Counted from the stretch's first letter, positions 12,719-26,210 are shown. The stretch is 64,000 nucleotides of DNA from Saksenaea vasiformis B4078 (GCA_000697055.1 JNDT01002254.1:37079-101078); one strand, 5' to 3'. Notes: generated by a model not told the origin, from the letters alone. A program made the numbers and translations.

Positions 12719-15700
12719 GGCTTGTGTCCAGGTGATGGTCAGTGATTTTTATACCTTTAAAAATAAGCTCTCAAAAAGAAAAGTAGTTGGCGCCATTTTT
12801 AACGGTGTGTGATCGACGCTTTAATTCTCATCAGCCTTCGGAAAAATAAGGAACCTAAAACAAAGGACAGCGGTACTAGTTTATATGCCCTTTTTTTTTT
12901 AATGAGATAGCTATATGATCCTTCTGCATATGCAATACGAGAAATTAACCCTGCAAACGCAAGCATCTAACCGCGTTGGTCTACGTAGTTAATTAAGCCA
13001 GGGTAATGCGTTGACTATATACCAGATAGTACATCCTAGAAGCTTACATTTGCATTAAGCAAAAGGTGTTCTTCCGCATGATTTTTATCAACAACGGGAA
13101 AACGTTTGTACTTGTTGCAAAAATGAATTCCAGCTAGAAGTGAGAACGTAAGCTAATCCGCGTCGAGGATGATTGGTTTGTCCGCCAGGAGGTAGTTGTG
13201 TAACCTGTTTGCTTTTTCATTCAAGGAAAAGCTATTGCATCCGGTTTAAATCGCATTGGCGGCTTTACCCACATAAGTACAGGCGACGTAAAGCTTCTAA
13301 AGAGATGTATATAATGGCTCTTCCAACAACCTCCTGGGGCAATTGTGGCTGATCAAAGGTCATGTATTACAGAATTTGTTACATTTTTCTCACTGGACAC
13401 CAGACCTTTGTATAACTGTTGGCTTCATACATTGTTTTCGGAAAGTAAAGCCAGGGAAAAGCGTTGCAATATAGAAATACATAACATTGTGATGCCTGAC
13501 CGAATTAAACTTATATATTCGTCGTATCCGCCCAAAATGTTCAAGCATAAGTTTGCATGCGTATTTATTAGTCCTTGCAAGCCGCAGTTTGAAAATGCTC
13601 TAATGTTATCTTCCTATCCTATGTTTACGCAAAAATATCTGATCTCCCATGTCCAGCACAAAATAAACTGGCCGCAAGCTTGAGCAGTTAGATAATAACT
13701 TCTTTGATATCAATCCAAACGTTGTCTTGCTGAGTAAAACTATTGCTAACAGAAAAAGATGACAAAAGAATTATCAGCTCAATTTTATGACCTGAGGACC
13801 TTAAACATTGAGATCATCGCTGTCATATTTGAGTAAGTTTAACAACAGCAAAACGGGCCCTTTGAGACTTTCAGGCCCCCTCATTTCGTTCAGTTTGTCT
13901 GCCTACTTATATCTACTCGGTCTTTTCCGGATTCAGATTTTAGTGAACATTATTCTCAGTGATAGGTGCTTACGATAGTAATTACTGGGTAGCAGTGACC
14001 TCATTGTCAATGATGTTGATGATGTCTCTCCGACTTGGAAGATGATGCATAATCGGTGTCCCAACATACTTTTTATTGAATCATTTTTTACGCTACTCTA
14101 AATAAAATCTTATGCCTCTGAAGAACATAGTTTGCACTAAAGAAGAATTGAATATGCGGTGGTTAGTACATTAATTTCACATCAGAAGATTAATCAACTT
14201 ACGTGAACTTGGTCTCCCCAGTGGACGCAAAACTTATTCAAGCAGCGTAAAAACTAACTCATGGTTAGTAAATGAAAGGTCCTTTGCTGTCTTCTACTGA
14301 CCCCTGAAGGGCAATTCCGTGGTGACACAGGGACCCAACCCCGCACCGAAGCGGTGGGGTGGATGGAGGGTGGTGGTCGGTGTCTAGGAGCGGCCGATTG
14401 TGAGACGATCTGCAGAGAACTTGAAGCGATCCAGCGTCTGGCGATCTGTCACGAAAAAAAAATTTAGTGATGCTGAGTAGGATAACGTTTACTTACTTAA
14501 GTGGTGAACGTTGGTTACAAACACGGCCAAGACGGTTCGCGACGGAGGTCATGCAGCCTCAACAAGAGACAGAAAACATGAATAATCTTGCAGGTGTAGT
14601 GTATTGACATCCTTACCGGGGATGTTAAAGAGTAACAGAGCCGAAGAATAAAAAATAATTCATGCGTCTCTTCAAGTACGGATGATTCTGGTATGAGCTC
14701 ATCATGAAACATTTCTATACCTTGTGATAACGTGTACAGAAACTGCTACTGATGCAATGAATCATCTCAACTTCAAAAGAACGTACTGCTTTTGGTGGAA
14801 CATTTTCCTTTCTTAGGGCATTTTTAGGCTTTCAAACAGAGAAATCCATCACTGTAAATATGAATTACTCTAACGCGAACTGCGATTATCCAAACGTGAA
14901 CTGTTCATTGCACGGACGTAAAGATACCCACTTCAAAACGCATACTTCATCTGGAAGTAGCGCCGAGTAATTTCGAATAGACGCAGAATCATAGGAAAAA
15001 TCCTGTAAAAGAGCTAACTGCGAATGGGAATATGTTAACCCCGATCTTCCTGTTATGGAGCACATTTCGATAGGGTGGATGCTGTGAAGGCCCATACATA
15101 CCACAGTTACCATTGTTAGCAAGTCCTCAAGAGAAAACAAGGTTCTGATGGAAGAACAGAGCGATGTTGTGCCTGGTAAGCCCCGTACTACTTAAATGTT
15201 GCCCATTTGGACAAGAACGATCTGTCAGCCTGCATATACGTGTACTAACAAGAACAGAAAAACTAGTACGGTAAAGGTGCAGTTCTCCGTAGAAGTGTTC
15301 CGAGGCTGTGATAAAAAGCGAACTATTTCTGCAAGCACCAGGAACGTCTTTTATTAGATGACAATGCAGCGCAGGACATTCCTGTTGGCAAATGCTGAAA
15401 AAGCTGGGCTGCAACGCTCCTATTAAATAAGCATTTCCAGCGCAGTCATGACAACACGCAGGAGAAATATTGTCTTAAGGCGAGTGAAGACTGCTGTGGC
15501 GTGGTCACTTCAGATACCTGTCATTTCCACATAAAAAACTGACTTCTTTAGCTTGAATTGCTATAGATAATGACAACTGGAGCAAGATTGATAGAAAAAC
15601 AAATCATATCTACCTGTAAGGCCGACAAAACTAGTTAGATTTAATCCATTCTAGACAATAACCCAGCCACAATCAATAGAAGATACTTTAGAATAAATTT

Positions 15701-16269
15701 GAAAGCTCACCACCGAGCCTAGAAGAGACAACGCGTTAGGTTAAAGCTGAGAGCCAATCACAGACCTTAGAGAAAAGAAAAGTTTCGACATAGTCTCCGC
15801 AGAATCTCCATAACGTGCGTAATTCGCCTCCAAAATACTAAGCAAAGCAGTCAGAAATTAGATGACTTCTTCCTGCAGTAGGGTACGGTACTTTCTGGCA
15901 GTGCGCACTGACCAGCTTTGTTTCTAACGTTGTAGTTGTCCGATGCAATGTGTAATTTGCCCAACTCGAATTCATCTTGGTATCCACAATGAAGTTGAAT
16001 TTTTGTATTTGAAGGTGGAGGCATATCAACGCGATAGAAGCATAAAAAGCGCACACGCCGGTTTGTAAGATTGGATTCATGATACGCCTAAGCATAGATC
16101 TTATGGACTTTTGCAATATAATCACGATCGCAACGCTAAGCAGCGTAGTTTGATAAACTATGTCCCTTGGTCATGTTATTTTCGATATGCAGACAGCAGA
16201 AAAACGTGCTAGCTTACTGCTATGCAAGGTAGTATATCGTTTATAACATATGAGCTACCTTGCTTAAAA
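12719..16269. other. 3.5-kb spacer between the two asparagine synthetase genes
   Basis: No gene could be supported. Frames of 65-112 codons on both strands (for example 13345-13683 and minus-strand frames at 14515-16125) have no motif, no consistent exon chain, and in part no ATG. It is mostly AT-rich, with one GC-rich island around 14330-14440 that contains a strong hairpin (reported as a finding). It may hold eroded mobile-element sequence. Confidence 0.5.
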
Positions 16270-18660
16270 TCATACATCACAACAACATTCGCTACTGTAG
16301 CGAGGAACGTGGAATCTCTCAGCTAGAACTACATAGGAAGCCAATAACAAAATATTTCCGTAACACTCTGGACTATCCGTTGCGATGAATTTTTTCTTGG
16401 TTTCTTCCACCGCTTCCCAGCTGATAAATCCGAGGTTTTCGATATTCTCCTTAGTCAACTTGGTTTCCATTAGTCTCAGTGTAGCTGAATCTCCGCCTTT
16501 AGCTAATGGAGCAAGGAAAGGATGTTTCTTCCGCTTGTACATTTCATCTGTGATAAAAGGCCGGACTGCCTCCCTCAAAACCCACTGCACATCTATGTCA
16601 GTCAACGCGACTTGAAAGAAATAAAACTCTTGCCTTTTCATTAAATTCACCAGTCTCTGTGGTTCGTAACTTGATGGCGCTAAAGGGCAGGTTAACCCTG
16701 AAAGACAGAGAATGCTTTAAAGACATACGGTGGAAGATTGTTTACATATTCGCATAGATAGTGATCTAGAAATGGCGTTCGAGCCTCCACTGAATGTGCC
16801 ATTTCGCTTCGATCTCCAAGGGAATTACATAGGTAGTTAGGCAAAAAGGTACGGGCAACCACGTACTTTTGCCATGAAGAGGTCATTGTTAGTCATCCTT
16901 CATTCTGATTTTTTTTTCATTTACCAAAGACGTATGGAGCGGATGCCACTCTGTTCGTGCCTTACGTCTAGCAATACCGTTAAGACCATCGGCAATACTA
17001 AGGCCAGGGGTGAGTCCGCCATAAGCCGCTTTCAACTGAGTGGAGAATAGTCCAGGGGAAAGGGAAAAGAACATGCTAACAGAAGTATGGGAACCAGTGT
17101 TATTAAGTATGGTCCGCAGTTTTTTCTTTATAGCACTCGACTTTATGGGATCTAGCGAGTCTGTACCGGTCCACTTTTCCCTCATTGCTTCCCATTTTTG
17201 CTGTCTGACAGTTTCACTGAAATGAAGCTCTTGTGGGGACGCCAGGTCGGGCTCAACGCAGTAGTCCCGTTCAAATATGGAGTAACCTGCGAAATGTTCG
17301 TCGGAACCTTCGCCTGTGAGAACCACCTTGTATCCGTTTTCACGGACAAGTTTGGATAATAAAAATTTTCCAGGTGCGTTCATGTTCAATTGTGGTGCCT
17401 CTGCATGCCAAACCGTATCGTCGAACGCATCCACAAGATCATCTGGTGTCACCGTTAATTTGTGGAATACTGCATTGCAAAAAGCAGCTGTTCTCTCAGC
17501 AATAGGACCTTCATCATACTCATTACCGCCTAACGTATGTGTAACTTGAGTGAATCCTTTTGGGTTTTTTTTTCATTTTAGGCTCTTTACAATTACCTTC
17601 AAAAGAAATTGAAAACGCATGAACGCGTGCTTGTGGATCCTTTTCTCGGAGAAGATGAGTGGCAATACCTGCCATCGATGCACTGTCAATTCCTCCACTT
17701 AAATATATACCCAGTGGAACATCAGCCCTTAAACGAAGTCGTACAGCTTCTATCAAGCGGTCGCGGACACCTTGAACCATCTCTTCAACACTCCTCTTCT
17801 CAAGAATTCTTTTATCTGGATAATCTGCATCCCAGTAAGGTTGCACTTCAATAGTTCCTGACGAAGTAGCTTTAAGGTAGTGCGCAGGCGGAAGCTACGG
17901 CATGACATGTCAGTTTGCCATTTTTCATGTGTCACATAACCTTGTAAACGCCTTGAAAGCATGTCCTTTGATCAGTAAGACTCCCACTGTCCAAGATACT
18001 ATTGATATCCCATCCTGGCGACCATCCTAACAGAAGAAATGCCTTCATCTCGCTTGCAAGGAGCAATGTGTCATTGACAACAGTGTAATACAATGGTTTA
18101 ATTCCGAAACGATCTCGAGCAGCTACAAGCGTTTTCGTTGTGTCATCCCAGATACAGATGGAAAATTCTCCTCGAAGATGGTCTACGAAAGACAAACCAT
18201 AATCTTCATACCTAGAAGGAACGCATTGTTGACAAATCGTTTCTTCTAGAGTGGTATACTTACAGGTGAACAGCGATTTCACTATCGGTCTTTGTCTTGA
18301 ACATATGTCCTTGATCTTTGAGTTCCTCGGTAATCCTTTCGTAGTCGTATAGTTCACCGTTGACTACAGCAACGACGCTGCCGTCTTCATTGAAGATCGG
18401 TTGCTGACCTCCCTTCAGATCGATGACGGATAACCGCACATGTCCTAACCCTATGTACCAACGCATCAAAAACCGCTTTGCCGATGGATTTCAAGTATTT
18501 TACCACAGCGACCGTCAGGGGAGACATATTTGCCGCAAGAATCAGGACCACGATGATGCAAAAGTTCCAGTGCTGCGCTCAGATCCAAGTGTGGACCGCT
18601 GCTACGACCACTGCCGTGCTTCGAGGAATCGAAGTGGAAGTAAGCTGAAAATCCGCACAT
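16270..18660 (-). CDS. Asparagine synthetase (glutamine-hydrolysing), copy 2
   Basis: This is a paralogue of copy 1 on the same strand with the same exon layout. It starts at MCGFSAYFHFDSSK (Cys2 nucleophile), with HHRGPDSCGKYV, LGHVRLSVIDL, the PP-loop SGGIDS, GEGSDEHFAGY, VEARTPFLDH and a C-terminal KKHPFLAP segment. Two blocks, 17283-17846 and 18033-18298, are identical base for base (introns included) to copy 1, while flanking exons differ at many sites. At the HPLHTSL|GTAAAT junction (about 16926) I find no AG acceptor that restores the frame before SWQKYV. The only AGs give an immediate stop. The copy may therefore be damaged here, or use a non-standard acceptor. Activity cannot be judged from sequence alone. 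Confidence 0.82.
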
Positions 18661-20015
18661 AAAGGCTTTATCAGAAGGTTAAACAAACGTTTTAATACTT
18701 TTAGGAAGAAGCTCTGCAAAGAAACTTACCACAAATTTAGGTTCATAATGCCGCCTCAGTAATGCATGATCCGTTGTGCTTTCTTTTTAGCTGCCCTGCG
18801 GAAAATCTGTTAGCGCAATTTCCGTCAACAGTAAGAAAAAGACTGAAAAGTACTCGGCGGCGCTGTGCAGGAGAAAGTTTGCATCGACTTCATGTGATCT
18901 CTTTCATAGTTAGTTAGTTAGTAACGGACGCATTAGGCGAAATCAAGCACATTAAAGGATCTCATCTCGTTCGATTTTCGGAGAGAAGTTTCTATAGTCC
19001 CTAATAGTTCAAGTCGTCTGAACGCTTCTCGCAGAAGAAAGGATCTACAAATCAGCTGGTTGAAGTGATTGATGTCATATCGAGCATTAACACATGACGC
19101 AGATTCACAAGGAGCCAAAAGATAAACTTTTATCGGCGTGGGTTTTATGAACAATATGGAAGAAGCTCATCCTTACTTCAGATACTTTCTTAGTGGTGAT
19201 AAAAAAGCGTAACATAATGCACATTTATGAACAGCACGAAGCAAAGCCAAACAAAATCAATTAATGATCTGGGCCCAGATGTATCCGCTATCTCTTTTTT
19301 TTTCTGTTCTGGCCCTTTCAGTCGGCAGTTTACACCTTTTGCCATAAAGCAAATTTGGCATTTTGAAATCGTTACAGCGTTATTTCTTTATCTAATAGAT
19401 CTCCCGGAACAACTGTATCTGAATAGAATACATACCTTACTTGCGGCATTTCCTCACATCAAACAGTGTGGTTCTGTACAACCACGGTCAGTCCACATAC
19501 GCTGGTTCCCATTACAATTTATGCAAAAGCCAAATTTCTTATTATGTGATACCGCTCCGTCGGCGTAAGGGCAATGTTAATCAGCTACGTCGAAGCCAAG
19601 CTTACCTACACTTTGTTACTGGCAATGTAGCATATCATGCACATGTATTGGAAAAGTTACATGTTGTGAAGACGTCGCTGAACTATGGCTTGGCTTCCAT
19701 CTTGTCAATGGCACCTTGATTTGAACAGTGCATATGATTTATGGCTTACTGTTAGCGCTACTTTGACGTTTATGACAGCGCTTCATTCTAAGATTTACGC
19801 AATCAAAACCCGCGTGAGGTTCTATCTATGGAAAGATGTGATGACCAGTTGTGGATAACAGATATTCAAGCCATGCCATTTCTTTAGAAAGTGGGGACAA
19901 TCTCGTCGTAGAATGTATTTGTCGGGCATGAAAATGAAATCTCTGGGCCGAAACAAAAAAAGAAAAATAAACCTTCGACACCACCAATAAACCCACCTTT
20001 TTTGGAAACGCACCA
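18661..20015. other. Non-coding spacer
   Basis: This is the divergent promoter interval between asparagine synthetase copy 2 (-) and the PSMD5-like gene (+). Frames at 18933-19154 (-) and 19227-19568 (+) have no recognisable family and unremarkable composition, so I do not call them genes. A short TAGT tandem lies at about 18909-18922. Confidence 0.55.
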
Positions 20016-22251
20016 ATGTCACCCGCTGCGATTGCACCGATCGAAAAAGTAGCTCAGGTTATTAAACCAGATGCCAACGTGTCCAATGCAGAAAAGATCG
20101 ACGTACTGAGAGCATTCTCTGTGGGTCTCGGAGGTGAGCCCCAGCTGTCGGTTTTGTCAACTTAAAACTTGTACGATAGACGCGCCCACGATGGAGCAAA
20201 CAACACAAGTACTCTCAGCCATTCCTCTTTCCAGTTTTTACAATGCATTGTCCACCGAAGACGATACACTGATTACTGTTCTTTGCGACGTCATTGCCAA
20301 ACTATTGAGTCCTTATCCTTACGATGCTTTGACGGCGGCAGATAACAAAGTATGAGAGCAGTCATTGCAATGAAGATTCTCACCACGAATATCTTGTACA
20401 GCCTTTTCTTTTGGAAGGTTTAACACATTTTACGCCCGCGATACGTTATCTGTCGCTACAGCAAGTGGAAAAGTGTCTCGCTTCGGATACAACTGTTTCC
20501 AGGATGGTACGATCAAAACTAAAAAAGTGGACAAGGAGAAAGGGCTAACTGGCTGAACCTGTGCAGGTTCAATCCGATATATTTCCACTGACCTTGACTT
20601 GTTTGACGTTTCAAGATACCCGAACAGCGAACAAGGCCGTGGATCTGATTTATAAGGTTCGGTCAAGTGAAAAACCGAATCTAGAAAACGTCACTCTAAC
20701 TCAGTCTCCAAGATTGCATTGATGACACCGGGGCAAACTGCGTTTTTTGGCGATATGTGTCTTTCAGTTCTCCAGAGTCTCTTGGCTATGTAAACGAGAT
20801 GATGGGTGCGATACCAAGCAACTGACGGACTAGCAAAATTAGAAATGGAACTGTGCGATTTCGGGTCTACGAACTAGTTATTAAGATAGCTGGGTCTTCT
20901 GATCATGCGTTTCGGGAATGTGAGAAAGCAGGGTTGCTCCAAACGATTGTCGATGAACTCAGGTCGGAAGACTTGCTGCTCAAAATCAATGCAATTGAAA
21001 TGCTCAATGAGGTATAGCTGGTCGATAGAAAGAGAACGCAGGAATTAAATTCTTGTAGATTGCGGTTACGCCATTAGGAGTAGCGTTTTTACAAAAAGCG
21101 TGCTTGTTGGAGGAACTAGCACTTGTTCTGGGCCGTGAGAATGAGGATGATGTCGTGGTGGTGTTGACCAAGTGCGCCATTTTAAAATTCTTTGGTAGAC
21201 TGGGCGAGAACAAGGTAAAATGCCGGAAGAGAATGCCTGTCGACATGGGACCATTGATCATGAATTTCAGGATATTGAATTTGCACCAATTGAAAACCGG
21301 TATCAAATCTTGGGTCTGTTGCAGCAATGTCTAGAGAGTACCAATAAGGAAATATTGGTAAGGAGCATGGATAGCCATCGTCTGCTTTTCTGTAGCTGAA
21401 GTTTGGGAACATTTTGAATTAGGTGACCTGTATTGCAACCATTGGACTGATTGGCTCCCACGCAGACGGTTTGCATCTGATTCATTGCAGCTCGTTGGAA
21501 GGAAAGCTGGTGGCACTCTATCCATCAGCTGCAGGCGACATAAAATGCATCCTTCTTCAGAGTTTATCCAAACTTATTGGTGTTCGGTAAGCGAAAAAAA
21601 AAAAGGCCATAGCTCAGCTTTGACCATTGTTCTCATGTCTGCAAACGCGTGGGATAGAGACCAAAATGATACTACAGTTGATCAGATGACTTGTGAACTC
21701 TATCAGAAGATAGACGGTGAGATAAAAAAAAAAAAGGCCCGTATGCAATCTAGATCACTGAACTGCTTAATTCAGGTCGTCCAACAATGTTGCAGAGCGT
21801 TATTCGAACGGCGAAAGAGCCATCTGAGGAAACTCGCATTGCTGCATTTGCCCTGATGCAAGCCATAGCCTCGCACAGATGGGGTCATGAGGTAAAACCT
21901 GTCTTTTTATCGCAGCTTGTACAGTTTGTCCACTTATATTCTTTTAATACGTTAGACTATGGCGCAATGCAGCGAGTTTATGGATTACATTCTAGACCGA
22001 ACAACGGAGCATACATCGCAGGGCCAGGTAAAAAGAAAGGAAAAGGAAAGAAATCATTTTTTTTAAAAAATTCACACATGAGGGTACTTTATGCGATGTA
22101 GCGTTGGAAACATGCCATTGTCCAAACGATGGCAACAGCGCCACAGGCTGCAGATATCTTGGGAAGCTACTATCATATGTGCCAACTGTATGTCAGGCAG
22201 GGCCCTTTCTACAGACCAACGGAGGCGGCTGCGGCCACAGAAAGTGTTTGA
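20016..22251 (+). CDS. PSMD5/S5b-like 26S proteasome assembly chaperone, multi-exon
   Basis: The gene starts ATG TCA CCC GCT at 20016 and ends TGA 22249-22251, through about a dozen short exons. Recognisable pieces are PLSSFYNALSTEDDTLI, LSLQQVEKCLAS, FRVYELVIKIAGSS, ECEKAGLLQTIVDEL, INAIEMLNE, CAILKFFGRLGE, IATIGLIGSHADGLHLI and, at the end, VRQGPFYRPTEAAAATESV. These follow the order and spacing of the HEAT-like repeat protein PSMD5. PSMD5 binds the Rpt2/Rpt1 region of the base during assembly and is released from finished proteasomes (its yeast functional counterpart is Hsm3). The FGRLGE and C-terminal YVRQGPFY segments resemble the animal protein well. Individual splice sites were only partly fixed, and two poly-A-rich introns (near 21595 and 21725) are evident. 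Confidence 0.75.
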
Positions 22252-22529
22252 TGGATGAAGAAGGTTACATTTGTTGTCGAATTGTACTCTATATGACAAA
22301 ATTAAGGGTTCAACCATGTACAACCCCGAAATTCAAATAAACAAAAGAAAAAAAGGGCACTGAACGGAATGGCATCAACGAACCCAAAATGGATAAAAAA
22401 CTGATAACAGTGAATACGGCTATTTCCCGGATAACCTCTTAATCCCACACACACACAAAAATCTTTCTTTTTGACTTCTTTGTTCTGCTTTCTTTTTCTT
22501 CTTCATTTTTCTAACAACAAAAAAAAAAG

Positions 22530-23630
22530 ATGTACCAACCAGACACAAAACAAAATGTTTACCCCTGTCTTTCAACAATCACATCAAAGACATCCACGAA
22601 TACATCAATAAATCACCATTATCCATCATCAAGAAATAGCACGCCTAGACTGTATAAATGGTCCTTTTTTCGGCGCTTTATGCTGTTCCGTCCAAACCCA
22701 CTGCCTACGCAGAATCACCACTGGACCCCACACATCAGTAAATATGGCGTTCTGCAGCGTCAAACAATTGGTGAAGGTTCCTCCGCCACTGTACGGTTAG
22801 CACATTTGACGGAGAAGGGTCAGCGACGTGTATATGCTGTCAAGGCATTTCGCAAACGCAAGTCCCGAGAAGTAAAAGCAGCTTACATGAAACGCCTGAC
22901 TAGCGAATTCTGCATTTCCAAGGTGTTGAACCATCCAAATATTGTGCAGACATTCGATCTAGTAGTAGATGGTCAGGGTCGGTACTATACCGTCATGGAA
23001 TATGTACGTTAAAGGGAAAAGAATGTGAATGGGATTTAAACATTTATTCCATTTTTCTAGTGTCCTGGTGGAGATCTCTATGCCGCATTAATACATGGTC
23101 ATGTCACATTACAAGACACGGAGGACTACTTCCGACAACTTTTACAAGGCCTATCCTATCTCCATTCGTTAGGAGTAGCACACCGCGACATCAAACCCGA
23201 AAATTTATTGCTAACTGAAACACGTCAATTGAAAATCGCCGATTTTGGTGTGGCAGATGTATTTCATGAGACATGGCAGGGCCATCAACGTTTGTCGGAC
23301 GGTCTTTGTGGTTCCAGACCCTACATTGCACCAGAAGTATTTGAAAAGAAAGGTTACTGGGCCGCCAAAGCAGATGTCTGGTCCGCAGCGATTGTATTTT
23401 TTGTCATGCGCTTCGGTGGTGTTCCGTTTAACTCGGCTCAGCGCACGGACCTCCATTTCCGCAGATATCTAGCCAAATATCATGACAGATGTTTTAAAGC
23501 CTTTGATTACTTCGACCCTCCCTATCGAAATATCATGTACAATATGCTTCATCCCGATCCCACCTGTCGCTGGTCTGTCGACGAAATTCTAAAACTACTC
23601 TCCTTGTACAAAAAAATCCACGCCATATAA
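22530..23630 (+). CDS. Ser/Thr protein kinase, Hal4/Hal5/Npr-like
   Basis: Two exons (22530-23003, 23061-23630; 57-nt intron) encode 347 aa. Kinase motifs are IGEGSSATVRLA (Gly loop), VYAVKAF (VAIK Lys), AHRDIKPENLLL (catalytic loop), IADFGVAD (DFG) and CGSRPYIAPE (activation-segment end). The CGSxPYIAPE form and the short C-lobe ending IHAI fit the fungal Hal4/Sat4-Hal5-Npr1 group, which regulates plasma-membrane transporters and ion uptake. The N-terminal 70 residues are basic, Thr/Ser/Asn-rich and probably disordered. In contrast to yeast family members the tail is much shorter, so it may be a minimal member. Substrate is inferred only from the family. Confidence 0.85.
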
Positions 23631-26210
23631 GTCTTAACACACACACACGCTCGCTAATCCTCTTTATTTTCGAGTCAAATGACTGCTTCTCTTGGAAAAA
23701 TAAACATGATCGCTATGCTTGCTGCATAGTTGGGAATAATCTCATAACTTTTTTTTTCCTGTTTCTTTGTCCTACAACAATGCATTCTGACATAATGAAT
23801 ATGACAAGCATCGCACAAACGTCTCTTTCTTTCTTTCTTTCTTTTTCCTCTAATCAGGAAACGTAAGGCGCTTCCATTGCACAATGAATTTTTTAAGCTC
23901 TATTTCCAACTTTCCGTACAGTCATACTATATACAGTTCAAAACCATGGAATCGTGTCCTCATCTGAACAAACTTGGAACACGGCTTGGTAGTAACTGCG
24001 CAAGTGTGGCTCATCTGGTGTTCGCTATTTCCGTTTTCAGAGATCCAATTTCTCCTCGCTACGTGTTAAGCTAACGAAAACCTTGTCGTTGTCTCGTGGT
24101 CTTTCAAAGAGAGGTTAAGGAAAGCAGGAAACATCTTGTTTAAGTATCGTCCTGTCTTGAACTTTCAAATAACAGAAGTTGACATTTACATCTATGGCGA
24201 TACAAATCACATCGAAATAAGTGTCATGTTAATGTCATCTTGAGTGTTCGCCATGGTCGAAATCAATAGAAAACTTCTGCAGATGGTTGCCTGTTTCCCC
24301 CTTTTCCTTCTCATGCACAGCGCTCTGATTAACTTCCTATCTAATAACAGGGGAACTGTGCATGAATCAGCACGTTTTGTATTGGCCTATTGCACGCGCA
24401 TAAGCCATAGATTCTTCGCTTTCCATTGCTTAGTTACGAAGCCATTGCATCCCGATGTATTCTGGGACATTGTTTTAAAGTATCAGGATACAAACAAATG
24501 GCTTTTTTTTTGGTATAAATCCTTCCCTTCATTGATTGCAATGCTGCAGGTACTGCTTTAGTCTAGGTCAGTCCGGTGGATCCACTGATTCGTTCCTCTT
24601 GCAAATTATTCTTGCTTCATCTTTAGGAGTAGTTAAAAGATATAGAGAGATCCAACAGCGTGATAAAGATCCGATTATAAAGACACATGCCCAGTACGCA
24701 CACGTATGGGCCATCTCTGTAAAAATCCCAAGCATGTAGCACGACCTCGATGAATTATGCTTCTTGTACGTTAACATACCTACAGCAGACAAAGAGACAT
24801 GTTTGGATATAAGTTACTTTATAACCGTATTATCACTGCCGATAGATTGGTACGAATAGGGTGCAACCTCGTTAGTAGACCAATTCTGAAAATGCCAAAG
24901 ATCCTTGAAGAAGGTGTCGTAGTGAATCGGCTCACGTGGCGCTGATATCGCGAGTAGGAGCAAATACCAGCCTGCTTGAAGTAAATGTAAATAAGATCCG
25001 GTGGAAAGCCACCTAAACGTGTCAACAGACTTATTGTGTCCTGCCTTTCAGCTGCAAGTTGACAGCTTAGTTAGGAGGCAAATGGAGAATACTGATATGC
25101 CCTCATGATAAGCGTGTCCCCACTGCCCTGTAAAGCCACAATGTTTGGTTGCTTCATCATGCGCTATATGCCACATCTGTATATGCGGATCATAATCATC
25201 TAGCAATCCGTTTCATGTCCCTAGTAACTTGTAAGTACCCATTTTGGTCCTGTTAGCATCCTATGATTAGCATTCGTCGTGAGATTGCGCTCTAGCATCT
25301 GTTTACTTCTGATCGCCTATGTACACAATAGGATAGTGTGATAGAACTCCCTCGACGGTTCACAGCTTTCTACCAATAGTCGGCAACACTTTCCAAATAG
25401 TGCACGGTTATATGGAAAGATATTGTATATTTCCTGTCAGTAGCGGTAGCTATGAGTTCGTCTCGCTAGAATTGACAATTGCTTACAAGTAAATGAACAT
25501 ACGTCAGATGAAGGACAGCGGTGTCACGACCAGCATGCCTGTAGGTGCCCTTGTCGTGAAGCTCATTCCCCGGCATCACAGAAATGTGACCTTATCAGCT
25601 ACGTTCAGTAATACTTCCTCCATTTTTCCAGAACGCTTGTCGTTATATATGAACAACGGAGTGCTACTGTTGTCAATATTCGTTGTAGTAATCATGATAA
25701 TGAAAGTTTGGATTTTGCATAACTTCCTTTTTTTTTTTCATCGGACAATATCATTATCCACGATACTTTCGGTGGAGCAAACTATAAGTTAGACAGATTC
25801 AGTGTTTGATAACCTTTACTAAAACTACACGTAGGTACGACGCAAAGACATCTTATGCGCTATGCTGTTCCGAAGGCTTTTCTTATTAGCTATCCTTTGC
25901 TGATATGCATTTGCTTCATATGGCGGATGAGTGCGACCTCTCTCTCTCTCTCTGTCTCTCATTGATTTCAATCTCAGACTCTCGGAGAAGCGGGTAGACG
26001 AAAAGGCTTACGTGAACGCAAGCTTGGTTCTATCAAACGGTTGGTCGGACGAACAGTACCTCGGATGACCTCAATGTTACGTTTCTCGTCTAGGGCAATT
26101 TGATTGGCACGTTTTTTCAATTTTCCGATGATTTAACTAAGAAAAACTGTGTTTGGCATCATTGGCAAACGCGCTTTCTAATTCGCTGGCTATTCATCTA
26201 CTCCCTGCGA
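23631..26210. other. 2.6-kb non-coding spacer
   Basis: No gene is supported. It holds TTTC repeats near 23825-23845 and a CT microsatellite at about 25938-25960. Frames of up to about 105 codons have no ATG context or motif of interest. The last few hundred bases should contain the promoter of the aminotransferase gene. Confidence 0.5.
25938..25960. repeat. CT microsatellite
   Basis: A run of about nine CT/TC dinucleotides followed by a GTCTCTC variant. Similar CT or GA runs recur at 27880-27893, 37873-37889, 41155-41173 and 46689-46706 and seem characteristic of this genome's 5' and 3' flanks. Confidence 0.8.

Noticed and set aside
13345..13683. 112-codon frame in the asparagine synthetase spacer
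   Set aside because: Not ATG-initiated at its listed start, no motif, no neighbours in frame; likely chance.
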